This document shows, one piece after another, positions 16,821 to 25,772 of a stretch of DNA of 41,091 nucleotides. Both the position numbers and the translations under genes were made by a program. The stretch is from Bacteroidales bacterium (lineage in GTDB: Bacteria > Bacteroidota > Bacteroidia > Bacteroidales > UBA3663): the NCBI GenBank assembly GCA_017449065.1, contig JAFSKF010000047.1, positions 1 to 41,091 on the forward strand, read 5' to 3'. A model generated the notes under the pieces. That model saw nothing but the letters and a program-made list of their open reading frames with translations. It did no database searches and had not been told where the DNA came from. Position 1 is the stretch's first letter, and the number at the start of each line of letters is the position of its first letter.

Positions 16821-17921
16821 TTAAAATTTAAAATGGGTCAGAATTTGTGTATAAAGGAATATGGCATCGCGGATTTCCTGCTTTTCGATATACTCGTCGG
16901 CAGTATGCGAACGAGCGGAATCTCCCGGTCCCATTTTCAGACTCGGACAGGAAAGCAAAGCCTGATCGCTCAGTGTGGGCGATCCGAATAAAGTGGCAGC
17001 GGGTGCCACTTGCTGGATGGTCTTCAGCAACGGGTGTCCGGCATCGATGCCCGACGACTGCAAACGCACACTGCGCGGCACCAGCTCGACGGGAGCCACC
17101 AGCTCCTGCAACTGCCGGACAATCTCCTGATTCGTATAGGCATCGGTGGTGCGGACATCGGTCACAAACGTACAACTGTCCGGAACGACATTATGCCCGG
17201 TTCCGCCCTGAATGATTGTCGTCGTGACTTTGACGGGGCCCAAGAGAGGCGACTCTTTTGCAAACCGGTAATCACGCAGTTTGCCGATGGCTTCGAGCGC
17301 CAGATAGATGGCATTGATGCCTTCATTGCGGGCTGCGTGTCCGGACTTGCCGTGGGCCGTTCCATCCATCACCATCAGCCCCTTTTCGGCCACAGCCACA
17401 CGCACACCTCCCGGAATCCGCGGATTCATGCCTGTCGGCTCGCCTACCAACGCCACATCGATGTGCGGCAAAAGGGGCAAAGCGGCCGCTATACCGTTCT
17501 GACCGGACACTTCCTCTTCGCACGATGCCAGAAAAATGAGATTGTAAGGCAGCGGCACTTTCTCCAGACTCAGGAACGTATGCATGAGCGACACTAGCGA
17601 AGCACCGTCGTCGTTGGCACCCAGGCCGTAAATGCGTTCTCCGACCTCCGTAGCCTGAAACGGATCATAGGTCCACGACGCTACAGCCTTGACGGTATCT
17701 ATGTGGGCATTGATCAACAACGTTTGCCTTTGGGTATCATAGCCGGGCGCAATCAGCCATAGGTTGTTGCCGCTACGATGCACCTCCACGGAACTCTGCC
17801 GCTTCAGATAGTCTTCCAGCAGATCGGCAACAGCCTGCTCGTCGCGACTCACCGAAGGAATCGCGATCATCTGCTTCAAAAGGTTGATAGCAGCGTCTGA
17901 AATGCTCACATTAGTTGCCAT
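16821..17921 (-). CDS. M20 family metallohydrolase, ArgE-like ornithine deacylase
   Basis: This 366-residue di-zinc amidohydrolase shows the M20 motifs in order: NAHIDTVK (His73, Asp75), GLGANDDGAS (Asp104), ASCEEEVSG (the Glu pair near 135-136), VGEPTG (Glu161), a SGHAAR dimerisation-domain segment, and a late His in GDSARSHTADEY. It is closest to ArgE/DapE deacylases. Bacteroides make arginine through succinylated ornithine intermediates, so the natural substrate may be N-succinyl- or N-acetyl-ornithine. The ATG at 17921 is chosen because upstream in-frame residues fall in the promoter region. Confidence 0.8.
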   Translation of the reverse strand: MATNVSISDAAINLLKQMIAIPSVSRDEQAVADLLEDYLKRQSSVEVHRSGNNLWLIAPGYDTQRQTLLINAHIDTVKAVASWTYDPFQATEVGERIYGLGANDDGASLVSLMHTFLSLEKVPLPYNLIFLASCEEEVSGQNGIAAALPLLPHIDVALVGEPTGMNPRIPGGVRVAVAEKGLMVMDGTAHGKSGHAARNEGINAIYLALEAIGKLRDYRFAKESPLLGPVKVTTTIIQGGTGHNVVPDSCTFVTDVRTTDAYTNQEIVRQLQELVAPVELVPRSVRLQSSGIDAGHPLLKTIQQVAPAATLFGSPTLSDQALLSCPSLKMGPGDSARSHTADEYIEKQEIRDAIFLYTQILTHFKF

Positions 17922-17939
17922 AGTTCTTAAATTCGGGCG

Positions 17940-17970
17940 CAAAGATAGACCATTTTTATTAAAAAACAAT
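17940..17970 (-). promoter_or_regulatory. Promoter of the M20 deacylase operon
   Basis: On the minus strand TATCTTTG (17947-17940) is preceded by ATTG (17970-17967) with 19 nt between. The transcript start would lie very close to the ATG at 17921. Confidence 0.65.
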
Positions 17971-17986
17971 AACACACACCATTTTT

Positions 17987-18018
17987 TTTGCTTTTTAAGA
18001 AAAAAAATACTAACTTTG
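17987..18018 (+). promoter_or_regulatory. Promoter of prfB
   Basis: TTTG at 17987-17990 and TAACTTTG at 18011-18018 are 20 nt apart. This promoter is divergent from the M20 deacylase promoter in the same 148-bp gap. Confidence 0.75.
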
Positions 18019-18069
18019 CGGCAAAATACAACTATTTTCGACATTAATCTACCCAAAAATTGTTAATTT

Positions 18070-19179
18070 GTGATTACAATAGAACAACTGAAAGCCACTC
18101 AGGACAGATTGGCTGACTTGAAAAGATACCTGAATATTGAGGATAAAAAAATTCAGCTCGAAGAAGAAGAGCTTCGCACCCAAGTGCCCGGCTTCTGGGA
18201 TGACCAGAAAGCAGCTGAAAAGCAGATGAAGGTGGTGAAGGGAATCCGTTTCTGGATTGAGGCCTACAACCAGATTGCCACCGAGGTGGAGGAGCTTTCA
18301 AACGCGTTCGAGTTCTACAAAGAGGAACTGGTGACCGAAGAAGAGGTCGATGCCCAATACAAGAAAACCGTTGACATGTTCGAGGACATCGAGCTCAAGA
18401 ATATGCTGCAAGGCGAAGAAGACCACATGAACTGCGTGCTGAAAATCAACGCAGGAGCCGGCGGTACCGAAGCCAACGACTGGGCCCAGCAGTTGCAGCG
18501 TCTGTATATGCGCTATGCCGAAGATCATGGCTATAAGATTAACATCCAGGATCTGGTGGAAGGCGATGATGCCGGCATCAAATCGGTGACGATGGAAATC
18601 GAAGGCGACTATGCTTTCGGCTACCTGAAGTCGGAAAACGGCGTGCACCGCCTGGTGCGCGTCAGCCCCTACAATGCCCAAGGCAAGCGTATGACCTCGT
18701 TCGCTTCGGTTTTTGCCTTCCCGATGATCGACGACACCATCGATGTGCAGATCGACCCGGGCAAACTGACTTGGGATACTTTCCGTTCGGGCGGCGCTGG
18801 CGGTCAGAACGTAAATAAAGTGGAATCGGGCGTGCGTGCCCGCTATATGTACACCGACCCTTACACCGGCGAGGAGAAAGAGCTCCTGCAAAGCTGCACC
18901 GTGACCCGCGACCAGCCCAAGAACCGCGAAATGGCGTTACAGCTGCTGAAATCGCAGATCTATAACATCGAGATGGAACACAAGCGCGAGAAGCAGGCCG
19001 CCATCGAAGCCGGAAAGAAAAAAATCGAGTGGGGTTCGCAAATCCGCTCGTATGTCTTCGACGACCGCCGCGTGAAGGATCATCGTACCGGTTATCAGAC
19101 TTCGGACGTCAACGGAGTGATGGACGGCAAGATCGACGGCTTCATCAAAGCATACCTGATGGAGTTTGGCGGACAATAA
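18070..19179 (+). CDS. prfB: Peptide chain release factor 2
   Basis: This 369-residue protein releases finished peptides at UGA and UAA stop codons. The catalytic GGQ is at 244-246 in SGGAGGQNVNKVES, and the C-terminal WGSQIRSYVFDDRRVKDHRT is family-typical. The codon-recognition tripeptide that is SPF in E. coli RF2 reads SPY here (199-201, VRVSPYNAQGKR). The frame is open from a GTG at 18070. There is no CTT-TGA slip site near codon 25, so the autoregulatory frameshift of many bacterial prfB genes is absent. The GTG is preferred because the N-terminus aligns with that of other RF2 proteins. Confidence 0.95.
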   Translation: MITIEQLKATQDRLADLKRYLNIEDKKIQLEEEELRTQVPGFWDDQKAAEKQMKVVKGIRFWIEAYNQIATEVEELSNAFEFYKEELVTEEEVDAQYKKTVDMFEDIELKNMLQGEEDHMNCVLKINAGAGGTEANDWAQQLQRLYMRYAEDHGYKINIQDLVEGDDAGIKSVTMEIEGDYAFGYLKSENGVHRLVRVSPYNAQGKRMTSFASVFAFPMIDDTIDVQIDPGKLTWDTFRSGGAGGQNVNKVESGVRARYMYTDPYTGEEKELLQSCTVTRDQPKNREMALQLLKSQIYNIEMEHKREKQAAIEAGKKKIEWGSQIRSYVFDDRRVKDHRTGYQTSDVNGVMDGKIDGFIKAYLMEFGGQ

Positions 19180-19278
19180 TTGCAAAGGTGATTGGTCATT
19201 TTTCCCTGTTTTTGCCATGAAATCCGGCAAACGGGGTCGAAAAACAGGCTTCTTTTTCTAATGAAAGTGAAAAACCTG

Positions 19279-19286
19279 TAACTTTG
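19279..19286 (+). promoter_or_regulatory. -7 box upstream of the acyl-CoA ligase gene
   Basis: TAACTTTG lies 24 nt before the ATG at 19310; the -33 region is only T-rich (TTTT/TTTC). Confidence 0.5.
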
Positions 19287-19309
19287 CACCCGGAAAAATC
19301 AAAATAAAG

Positions 19310-20896
19310 ATGGCTTTTTTAACACTTCTTCAGGATAGCATCCGGAAATTCTGGAATCAAACTGCTTTATCCGATTACAAAGGTGACGATTTTACATACG
19401 AAGACATCGCTATTATCGTCCGTCACTATCACAAGATTTTCAAGGAGAACGGCATCAAACGAGGAGACCGCATTTCCATTTGCGGTCCGAACTGCGCACG
19501 TTGGGGCATTGCCTACCTTTCTGCCGTTACTTATGGCGCGGTTGCCGTTCCTATTCTGAACGATTTCATGATCGATCAGGTGCAGAACATCGTCAACCAC
19601 AGCGAATCGCGCCTGCTCTTTGCTGCTCAGAACATCCGCGGCAAACTGGATGTGGAGCAGATTCCTTTGGTGAAGAAAGTGCTGCACATCGAAGACATTC
19701 ACGCCTTGAAAGACGAAACGATGCAACCGGAAGAGGTGGTCTATCAGCCCGAAGACGGCCCCGATGCCTTGGCTACGCTGAACTATACCAGCGGCACCAC
19801 CGGATTCTCGAAAGGTGTGATGCTGCCCTACCGCTGCTGCTACAGCAACTGGCAGTTCCATCGCCGCGTGTACCGTCGCGTCATGAAGCCGAATGCCGAA
19901 CTTCTGACGGTATTGCCAATGGCACACATGTACGGACTGACCTGCTCGTTCGTGGCTCCGTTCATTCAGGGCTGCCACAACACCTTCCTGACCCGTGTGC
20001 CTTCTCCGGCCATCATCAATCAGGCCTTCGTGGAACTGAAACCTGTGCTGCTTATCAGCGTGCCGTTGGTGATCGAGAAGTATGTAAAATACAAAATCGA
20101 ACCGGATATCAGTTCGCTCAAGAAACTGCACTATATCCACTACCCGATTGTGGGACCTATCTTCAAGTATCTGGTGCGTCGCCGTGCCATCAAGTATTTC
20201 GGCGGCAATATGACCGAGGTGCTGGTAGGCGGTTCGGCCATCAACAAGTCGGTTGAGGAGTTTCTGAAGAACATCAACTTCCCATTGGCAGTAGGCTATG
20301 GTGCTACCGAGACAGGCCCGATGATTACCTACGAGAATCATAAGAAGATCCGTAAGGGTTCGTGCGGACGTGCCGTCGTGAACATGGAAGTAAAGATCGA
20401 CAGTCCGAAACCGCATGAGGTGGCTGGTGAGATCCTGACTCGCGGCAAGAACGTGATGTTAGGCTACTATAAGAACCCGTCGGCTACTGCTGAGGCCATC
20501 GACGAGGAAGGCTGGTATCATACCGGCGACCTGGGCATCATCGACAAGGACGGATTCGTCTATATCATGGGACGAAAGAAGAACATGATTCTGGGCACCA
20601 ACGGACAGAACATCTACCCAGAGGAGATCGAAGACCGCCTGAACAATATGGATTATGTGGCAGAGAGCATCATTGTGCAGCGCGATGAGCGTCTGGTGGC
20701 TCTTATCTATCCGAACTATGAAGCCGCATACGCCAACGGTTTGAATGATGAGCAAATCATGGAGCAGATGCACACCAACCGCAAGGAACTGAATGCCACC
20801 CTGCCGAACTACTCACAGATTGCCCGTGTGGAGCTCATGGATCAGGAGTTTGAAAAGACCGCCAAGCGTTCCATCAAACGTTTCCTGTATAAGTAA
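19310..20896 (+). CDS. AMP-forming acyl-CoA ligase (long-chain fatty acid type)
   Basis: This 528-residue adenylate-forming enzyme has the phosphate-binding loop NYTSGTTGFSKGV (158-170), the adenine-binding GYGATETGP, the YHTGDLG ribose motif and the C-terminal catalytic-lysine region. It activates a carboxylic acid as acyl-AMP and transfers it to CoA. The overall sequence (RGDRISICGPNCARWGIAYL) resembles bacterial long-chain fatty acyl-CoA synthetases, though it is shorter than the roughly 600-residue forms. There is no signal peptide. It has its own promoter after prfB and a strong terminator, so it is probably monocistronic. The chain length of the substrate cannot be deduced. Confidence 0.85.
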   Translation: MAFLTLLQDSIRKFWNQTALSDYKGDDFTYEDIAIIVRHYHKIFKENGIKRGDRISICGPNCARWGIAYLSAVTYGAVAVPILNDFMIDQVQNIVNHSESRLLFAAQNIRGKLDVEQIPLVKKVLHIEDIHALKDETMQPEEVVYQPEDGPDALATLNYTSGTTGFSKGVMLPYRCCYSNWQFHRRVYRRVMKPNAELLTVLPMAHMYGLTCSFVAPFIQGCHNTFLTRVPSPAIINQAFVELKPVLLISVPLVIEKYVKYKIEPDISSLKKLHYIHYPIVGPIFKYLVRRRAIKYFGGNMTEVLVGGSAINKSVEEFLKNINFPLAVGYGATETGPMITYENHKKIRKGSCGRAVVNMEVKIDSPKPHEVAGEILTRGKNVMLGYYKNPSATAEAIDEEGWYHTGDLGIIDKDGFVYIMGRKKNMILGTNGQNIYPEEIEDRLNNMDYVAESIIVQRDERLVALIYPNYEAAYANGLNDEQIMEQMHTNRKELNATLPNYSQIARVELMDQEFEKTAKRSIKRFLYK

Positions 20897-20920
20897 GAAA
20901 GTTATTGAAAAAACAGAAAA

Positions 20921-20954
20921 GAGGGCATCTCACGATGAGATGCCCTCCTTTTTT
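20921..20954 (+). terminator. Terminator after the acyl-CoA ligase gene
   Basis: GAGGGCATCTCA (20921-20932) pairs perfectly with TGAGATGCCCTC (20936-20947) over a 3-nt loop, followed by a T-run. Confidence 0.9.
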
Positions 20955-21018
20955 ATGCCCCAGTTAGGAGAAAAATTGGAGCAGTCGGTCGAAACCGGAT
21001 TATATTCTATCTGATTAT

Positions 21019-22056
21019 CTATATCAGTGTGATGCCGGCCTCCTTGCATCGCTTCCGCATATCTTCCGGCCAGATGCTGGATTGTGTTTCGCCGATATGG
21101 GCCTTATGCAACAGCACCAGACACAATCGGGACTGACCGATGCCGCCTCCGATGGAAAGCGGTAAGGTATCGTCCATCAGACGCTTGTGGAAGTAGAGAT
21201 TCAGCCGGTCTTCCTTTCCTGTAAGTTTCAGCTGACGGACCAACGCCTCCTTATCGACACGAATACCCATGGACGAAAGCTCGATGCTTCGCTCCAAAAT
21301 CGGATACCAAACCAAGAGGTCTCCGTTCAGGCCCATGTAACCGTCTTCATTCGGAGTAGTCCAATCATCGTAGTCAGGCGCTCGCAGATCATGTTCCTTA
21401 CCATCGCCCAGTTTACCACCGATACCGATGATGAATACGGCACCATGCTCCTTACAGATAGCGTGCTCACGCTCCTTCGGGGTCAGATCCGGATACATGG
21501 CACGAAGTTCCTCGCTATGAATGAAGAACACATCTTCAGGCAGAAAGGGCTTGACGGTGGGATAGGCTTCACAAATCATAAACTCCGTCCGGAGAATGGA
21601 ATTATAGATCTTATCGACAATCTTCTTCAGGAACTTAATAGTACGGTCTTCCGGACGCACCACACGTTCCCAATCCCATTGATCGACATACAACGAATGC
21701 AGGTTATCGAGTTCTTCATCGGCACGAATTGCATTCATATCGGTAATGATGCCGAAACCCTTACCAATCTGGTAGTCGGCCAAAGTCACACGCTTCCATT
21801 TAGCTAAAGAATGGACGACCTCAGCACGGGCTTCGTTCATATCCTTAATCGGAAAGTTAACAGCTCGCTCAACGCCATTCAGATCATCGTTCATACCCAG
21901 ACCTCGCAACACAAAAAGCGGTGCGGTGACGCGACGCAGACGAAGTTCGGTTGACAGGCTGGACAGGAAGAAGTCCTTGATGCGTTTGATGGCCTGCTCC
22001 GTCTGTTTCAGGTTCAGCGCAGCATGATATTTGCTGGGAATTATCAACTGACTCAT
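21019..22056 (-). CDS. asnA: Aspartate-ammonia ligase (asparagine synthetase A)
   Basis: This 345-residue enzyme makes asparagine from aspartate, ammonia and ATP. It matches AsnA, a class II tRNA-synthetase-like fold: LRRVTAPLFVLRGLGMNDDLNG near the start, LHSLYVDQWDWERV in the middle and the C-terminal GGGIGQSRLCLVLLHKAHIGE. The ATG at 22056 (MSQLIIPSKYH) is the family-typical start; the in-frame extension to 22119 covers the promoter side. It has its own promoter at 22097-22127 and is divergent from carB; both are amide-nitrogen genes. Confidence 0.95.
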   Translation of the reverse strand: MSQLIIPSKYHAALNLKQTEQAIKRIKDFFLSSLSTELRLRRVTAPLFVLRGLGMNDDLNGVERAVNFPIKDMNEARAEVVHSLAKWKRVTLADYQIGKGFGIITDMNAIRADEELDNLHSLYVDQWDWERVVRPEDRTIKFLKKIVDKIYNSILRTEFMICEAYPTVKPFLPEDVFFIHSEELRAMYPDLTPKEREHAICKEHGAVFIIGIGGKLGDGKEHDLRAPDYDDWTTPNEDGYMGLNGDLLVWYPILERSIELSSMGIRVDKEALVRQLKLTGKEDRLNLYFHKRLMDDTLPLSIGGGIGQSRLCLVLLHKAHIGETQSSIWPEDMRKRCKEAGITLI

Positions 22057-22096
22057 TAAAGTATATATAAGAATTAGATTAATCAAATTTGCGACG

Positions 22097-22127
22097 CAAA
22101 GATAAACCATTTTTTTCAATGTCCAAA
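22097..22127 (-). promoter_or_regulatory. Promoter of asnA
   Basis: On the minus strand TATCTTTG (22104-22097) and TTTG (22127-22124) are 19 nt apart. Confidence 0.75.
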
Positions 22128-22334
22128 ATATTTTCTATATTTTTATCAATTATTTTATCAATTTTCCAAAATATTCGGCATTTTGGCAAGCAAATTGGTA
22201 ACAAACCCGAACGATTTCCGGATTCTTCTTGCCACAAAAATGCCGAAACCCGAACATTTTTTGACCGACGAACCGGAAAAAACAAACAATATGTACAGAT
22301 TTTTGACAGAAAACCCAAAATTAGCGCAAAAAAG

Positions 22335-22365
22335 TTTGCGAAAAGCAAAATAATAATTATCTTTG
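22335..22365 (+). promoter_or_regulatory. Promoter of carB
   Basis: TTTG at 22335-22338 and TATCTTTG at 22358-22365 are 19 nt apart. The start site would lie near 22372, with a leader of about 55 nt rich in alternating AT. Confidence 0.75.
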
Positions 22366-22425
22366 CATCCCGAAATGACACATATTATATAATATATATA
22401 TCATCGATTCAAACAATCTTTGTTT

Positions 22426-25400
22426 ATGAAAAAACAACTCAAGAAAGTGCTTGTTTTGGGCTCCGGTGCGCTTAAAATAGGTCAGGCCGGAGAATTTGAC
22501 TACTCTGGCAGTCAGGCTTTGAAAGCCTTGCGACAAGAAGGTATCCGCAGTGTGCTGATCAATCCGAACGTCGCTACCATTCAGACCTCTGAAGGCATTG
22601 CCGACACCGTCTATTTCCTCCCTGTCAACACTTATTTCGTAACGGAAGTTATCAAGAAGGAACGTCCGGACGGCATTCTGCTGGCGTTTGGCGGCCAAAC
22701 CGCACTGAACTGCGGAACGGCTCTTTATCAGACGGGCGTGCTCAAGGAATATGGCGTTCAGGTGCTGGGCACCAGCGTGGAGGCTATCATGAACACCGAA
22801 GACCGCGACCTGTTTGTAAAGGAGTTGAACAAGATTGACGCCAAGGTACCTGTAAGCCACGCTTGCGAGAATCTGGACGATGCGATTGCTGCAGCCCGCC
22901 AGATCGGCTACCCGATCATGATTCGTTCAGCCTACGCCTTAGGCGGCTTGGGTTCGGGTGTATGTCCGGATGAAGCAACCTTCAAAGAGGTGGCAGAATC
23001 GGCATTCACGTTCGCCCCGCAGGTACTGGTGGAAGAGAGTTTGAAGGGATGGAAGGAAATTGAGTTCGAATGCATCCGCGATGCCAACGACCGTTGCTTC
23101 ACGGTGGCTTCGATGGAGAACTTCGACCCGTTAGGTATTCATACCGGTGAAAGTATCGTAGTGGCTCCTACCTGCTCGCTGACAGACAGCCAGGTGAAGA
23201 TGCTGCAAGACATTACCATCCAGTGTGTGCGTCACCTGAACATCGTGGGCGAATGCAATATTCAGTTTGCCTTCAATGCTGAGACCAACGATTATCGAAT
23301 CATCGAAATCAATGCCCGTCTGTCGCGTTCTTCCGCTTTGGCATCGAAAGCGACCGGCTATCCGTTAGCTTACGTGGCTGCCAAGATTGCTTTGGGCTAC
23401 ACCCTCGACCAGATCGGCGAAATGGGTACGACCAATTCGGCATACGTGGCTCCGCAACTCGACTATATGATCTGCAAGATTCCACGCTGGGATCTGACCA
23501 AGTTCGTCGGTGTGAGCCGCAAGATCGGTTCCTCGATGAAGTCGGTGGGCGAAATCATGTCTATCGGACGTTCGTTCGAGGAGATGATCCAGAAGGGTCT
23601 GCGCATGATCGGCCAAGGCATGCATGGATTTGTGGGCAACGACCACAACCGCTTCGAAAACCTGGACGAGGAACTTGCCAACCCGACCGATCTCCGTATT
23701 TTTGCCATTGCTCAGGCATTGGAAGAGGGCTACACCATCGAGCGTCTGTATGAACTGACGAAGATTGACCCTTGGTTCTTGGAGCGACTGAAGAACATTG
23801 TCGATTACAAGCACGTGCTGCAAGGCTACCACAGCGTGGAGGAACTGCCCGCTGATGTGCTGCGTCAGGCCAAGGTGTTGGGCTTCTCTGATTTCCAGAT
23901 TGCCCGCTTTGTGCTCAACAAGCATGAAGGCAACATGGAGAAAGAGAACCTGAAGGTACGCGCCTATCGCAAGAAGTTGGGCATTTTGCCTGCCGTGAAG
24001 CGTATTCCGACGGTTGCCAGCGAGCATCCAGATCTGACCAACTACCTGTATATGACCTACGCCGTAGAGGGGTACGATGTGAACTACTACAAGAACGAGA
24101 AATCGGTGATTGTGCTGGGTTCGGGAGCCTACCGCATCGGTTCGTCGGTAGAATTCGACTGGTGTTCGGTGAATGCCATCAATACCGCACGCAAACTGGG
24201 TTACAAGTCGATCATGATCAACTATAACCCAGAAACCGTTTCGACCGACTATGATATGTGCGACCGCCTCTATTTCGACGAACTCTCTTTTGAGCGTGTG
24301 CTCGACGTCATCGATCTGGAGCAACCGAACGGCGTGATTGTCAGCGTGGGCGGACAGATTCCGAACAACCTGGCTATGAAGCTCTATCGCCAGTCCGTAC
24401 CGATTCTGGGCACCTCTCCTATCTCTATCGACCGTGCAGAAAACCGAGGCAAGTTCTCGGCAATGCTCGATCAACTGGGCATCGATCAACCCAAGTGGAG
24501 TGCTCTGACTTCGATGGAAGACGTGAAGAAGTTTGTCGATGAAGTAGGTTATCCGGTATTGGTTCGTCCGTCGTACGTACTTTCGGGTGCTGCCATGAAT
24601 GTCTGCTACGACGACGAGGAACTGAAACGCTTCCTGGCTGCCGCATCTGAAGTTTCGAAGGAATATCCGGTGGTTATTTCGCAGTTCATGCAAGAAACCA
24701 ACGAGATTGAGTTCGACGGCGTTGCCAAACTCGGAGAGATTGTCGAATACGGAATTTCGGAACACATCGAATATGCCGGAGTGCATTCGGGAGACGCCAC
24801 GATGGCCTTCCCTGCTCAGCAGATTTCGTTTGCCACCATCCGTCAGATCAAGAAGATCTCGCGCGCCATTGCCAAGGAACTGAATATTTCCGGTCCGTTC
24901 AACATCCAGTATCTGGCCAAAGGTCGCACCGTGAAAGTAATCGAGTGCAACCTGCGTGCTTCGCGTTCGTTCCCATTCGTCAGCAAGGTGCTGAAGCGTA
25001 ATCTGATTGAAACTGCCACCCGCATCATGCTCGATGCGCCATACGAGAAGCCGGACAAATCGGCGTTCGATATCGATCGCATTGGCGTGAAGGCTTCGCA
25101 GTTCTCGTTTGCCCGCTTGCAGAACGCCGACCCGGTTCTGGGTGTCGATATGAGTTCTACCGGCGAGGTAGGCTGCATCGGAGACAGCTACGAAGAGGCT
25201 TTGCTCGATGCCATGATTGCAACCGGCTATCAGATTCCTTCGAAAGAAAAAGGCATCATGATTTCGTCGGGTAGCGCCAAAGAAAAGGCATCGCTGCTCG
25301 ATGCTGCCAAAGCGCTCACTAAAGCCGGTTACACCATCTATGCTTCAGAGGGTACCGCCAACTATCTGAACGAGAACGGAGCCAAGGCGATTGTAGTTTC

Positions 25401-25656
25401 CTGGCCGGATGAAGACCACTCAACTCGCGAGAATGTGATGGACATGATTCACGATCATAAGTTCGACCTGATTGTCAACATTCCGAAGAACCACTCGAAA
25501 CGCGAGCTGACCAACGGCTACAAGATCCGTCGCGGTGCTATCGACCACAATATTCCGCTCATCACCAATGCGCGTCTGGCTTCCGCCTTCATCGAGGCCT
25601 TCTGCGAAAAGCAGTTGCAGGATCTCCAGATCAAGAGCTGGCAGGAGTTTGAATAA
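22426..25656 (+). CDS. carB: Carbamoyl-phosphate synthase large subunit
   Basis: This 1076-residue enzyme makes carbamoyl phosphate for arginine and pyrimidine synthesis. It shows the duplicated ATP-grasp layout: a first synthetase half (about 1-400, opening KKVLVLGSGALKIGQAGEFD), an oligomerisation region, a second half (from about 555, opening VIVLGSGAYRIGSSVEFDW), and a C-terminal MGS-like allosteric domain from about 935 (GIMISSGSAKEKASLL). HTGESIVVAPTCSLTD marks the first active site. The ATG at 22426 is preferred over the TTG two codons upstream. The glutaminase subunit gene carA is not in the window; carB has its own promoter and terminator. Confidence 0.95.
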   Translation: MKKQLKKVLVLGSGALKIGQAGEFDYSGSQALKALRQEGIRSVLINPNVATIQTSEGIADTVYFLPVNTYFVTEVIKKERPDGILLAFGGQTALNCGTALYQTGVLKEYGVQVLGTSVEAIMNTEDRDLFVKELNKIDAKVPVSHACENLDDAIAAARQIGYPIMIRSAYALGGLGSGVCPDEATFKEVAESAFTFAPQVLVEESLKGWKEIEFECIRDANDRCFTVASMENFDPLGIHTGESIVVAPTCSLTDSQVKMLQDITIQCVRHLNIVGECNIQFAFNAETNDYRIIEINARLSRSSALASKATGYPLAYVAAKIALGYTLDQIGEMGTTNSAYVAPQLDYMICKIPRWDLTKFVGVSRKIGSSMKSVGEIMSIGRSFEEMIQKGLRMIGQGMHGFVGNDHNRFENLDEELANPTDLRIFAIAQALEEGYTIERLYELTKIDPWFLERLKNIVDYKHVLQGYHSVEELPADVLRQAKVLGFSDFQIARFVLNKHEGNMEKENLKVRAYRKKLGILPAVKRIPTVASEHPDLTNYLYMTYAVEGYDVNYYKNEKSVIVLGSGAYRIGSSVEFDWCSVNAINTARKLGYKSIMINYNPETVSTDYDMCDRLYFDELSFERVLDVIDLEQPNGVIVSVGGQIPNNLAMKLYRQSVPILGTSPISIDRAENRGKFSAMLDQLGIDQPKWSALTSMEDVKKFVDEVGYPVLVRPSYVLSGAAMNVCYDDEELKRFLAAASEVSKEYPVVISQFMQETNEIEFDGVAKLGEIVEYGISEHIEYAGVHSGDATMAFPAQQISFATIRQIKKISRAIAKELNISGPFNIQYLAKGRTVKVIECNLRASRSFPFVSKVLKRNLIETATRIMLDAPYEKPDKSAFDIDRIGVKASQFSFARLQNADPVLGVDMSSTGEVGCIGDSYEEALLDAMIATGYQIPSKEKGIMISSGSAKEKASLLDAAKALTKAGYTIYASEGTANYLNENGAKAIVVSWPDEDHSTRENVMDMIHDHKFDLIVNIPKNHSKRELTNGYKIRRGAIDHNIPLITNARLASAFIEAFCEKQLQDLQIKSWQEFE

Positions 25657-25662
25657 AAAATG

Positions 25663-25693
25663 AATCGGATTGCCCCTATGAGGCAATCCGATT
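25663..25693 (+). terminator. Terminator of carB
   Basis: AATCGGATTGCC (25663-25674) pairs perfectly with GGCAATCCGATT (25682-25693), followed by TTC and AT-rich sequence. Confidence 0.85.
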
Positions 25694-25719
25694 TTCATAT
25701 CATAACTTATTACAAAACT

Positions 25720-25757
25720 AAAACAGGGGAAATGCAAATTGCACATCCCCTGTTTTT
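25720..25757 (-). terminator. Terminator of the left SusCD operon
   Basis: AAAACAGGGGA pairs with TCCCCTGTTTT around a loop containing a further GCAAATTGC dyad. On the minus strand the stem runs straight into TTTTAG. It is 16 nt past the stop of the 609-residue lipoprotein. Confidence 0.8.
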
Positions 25758-25772
25758 AGTTTACCTTAGTCG

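Noticed and set aside
18040..18160. Programmed frameshift at the start of prfB
   Set aside because: The reading frame is continuous and no CTT-TGA-C slip site occurs near codon 25.
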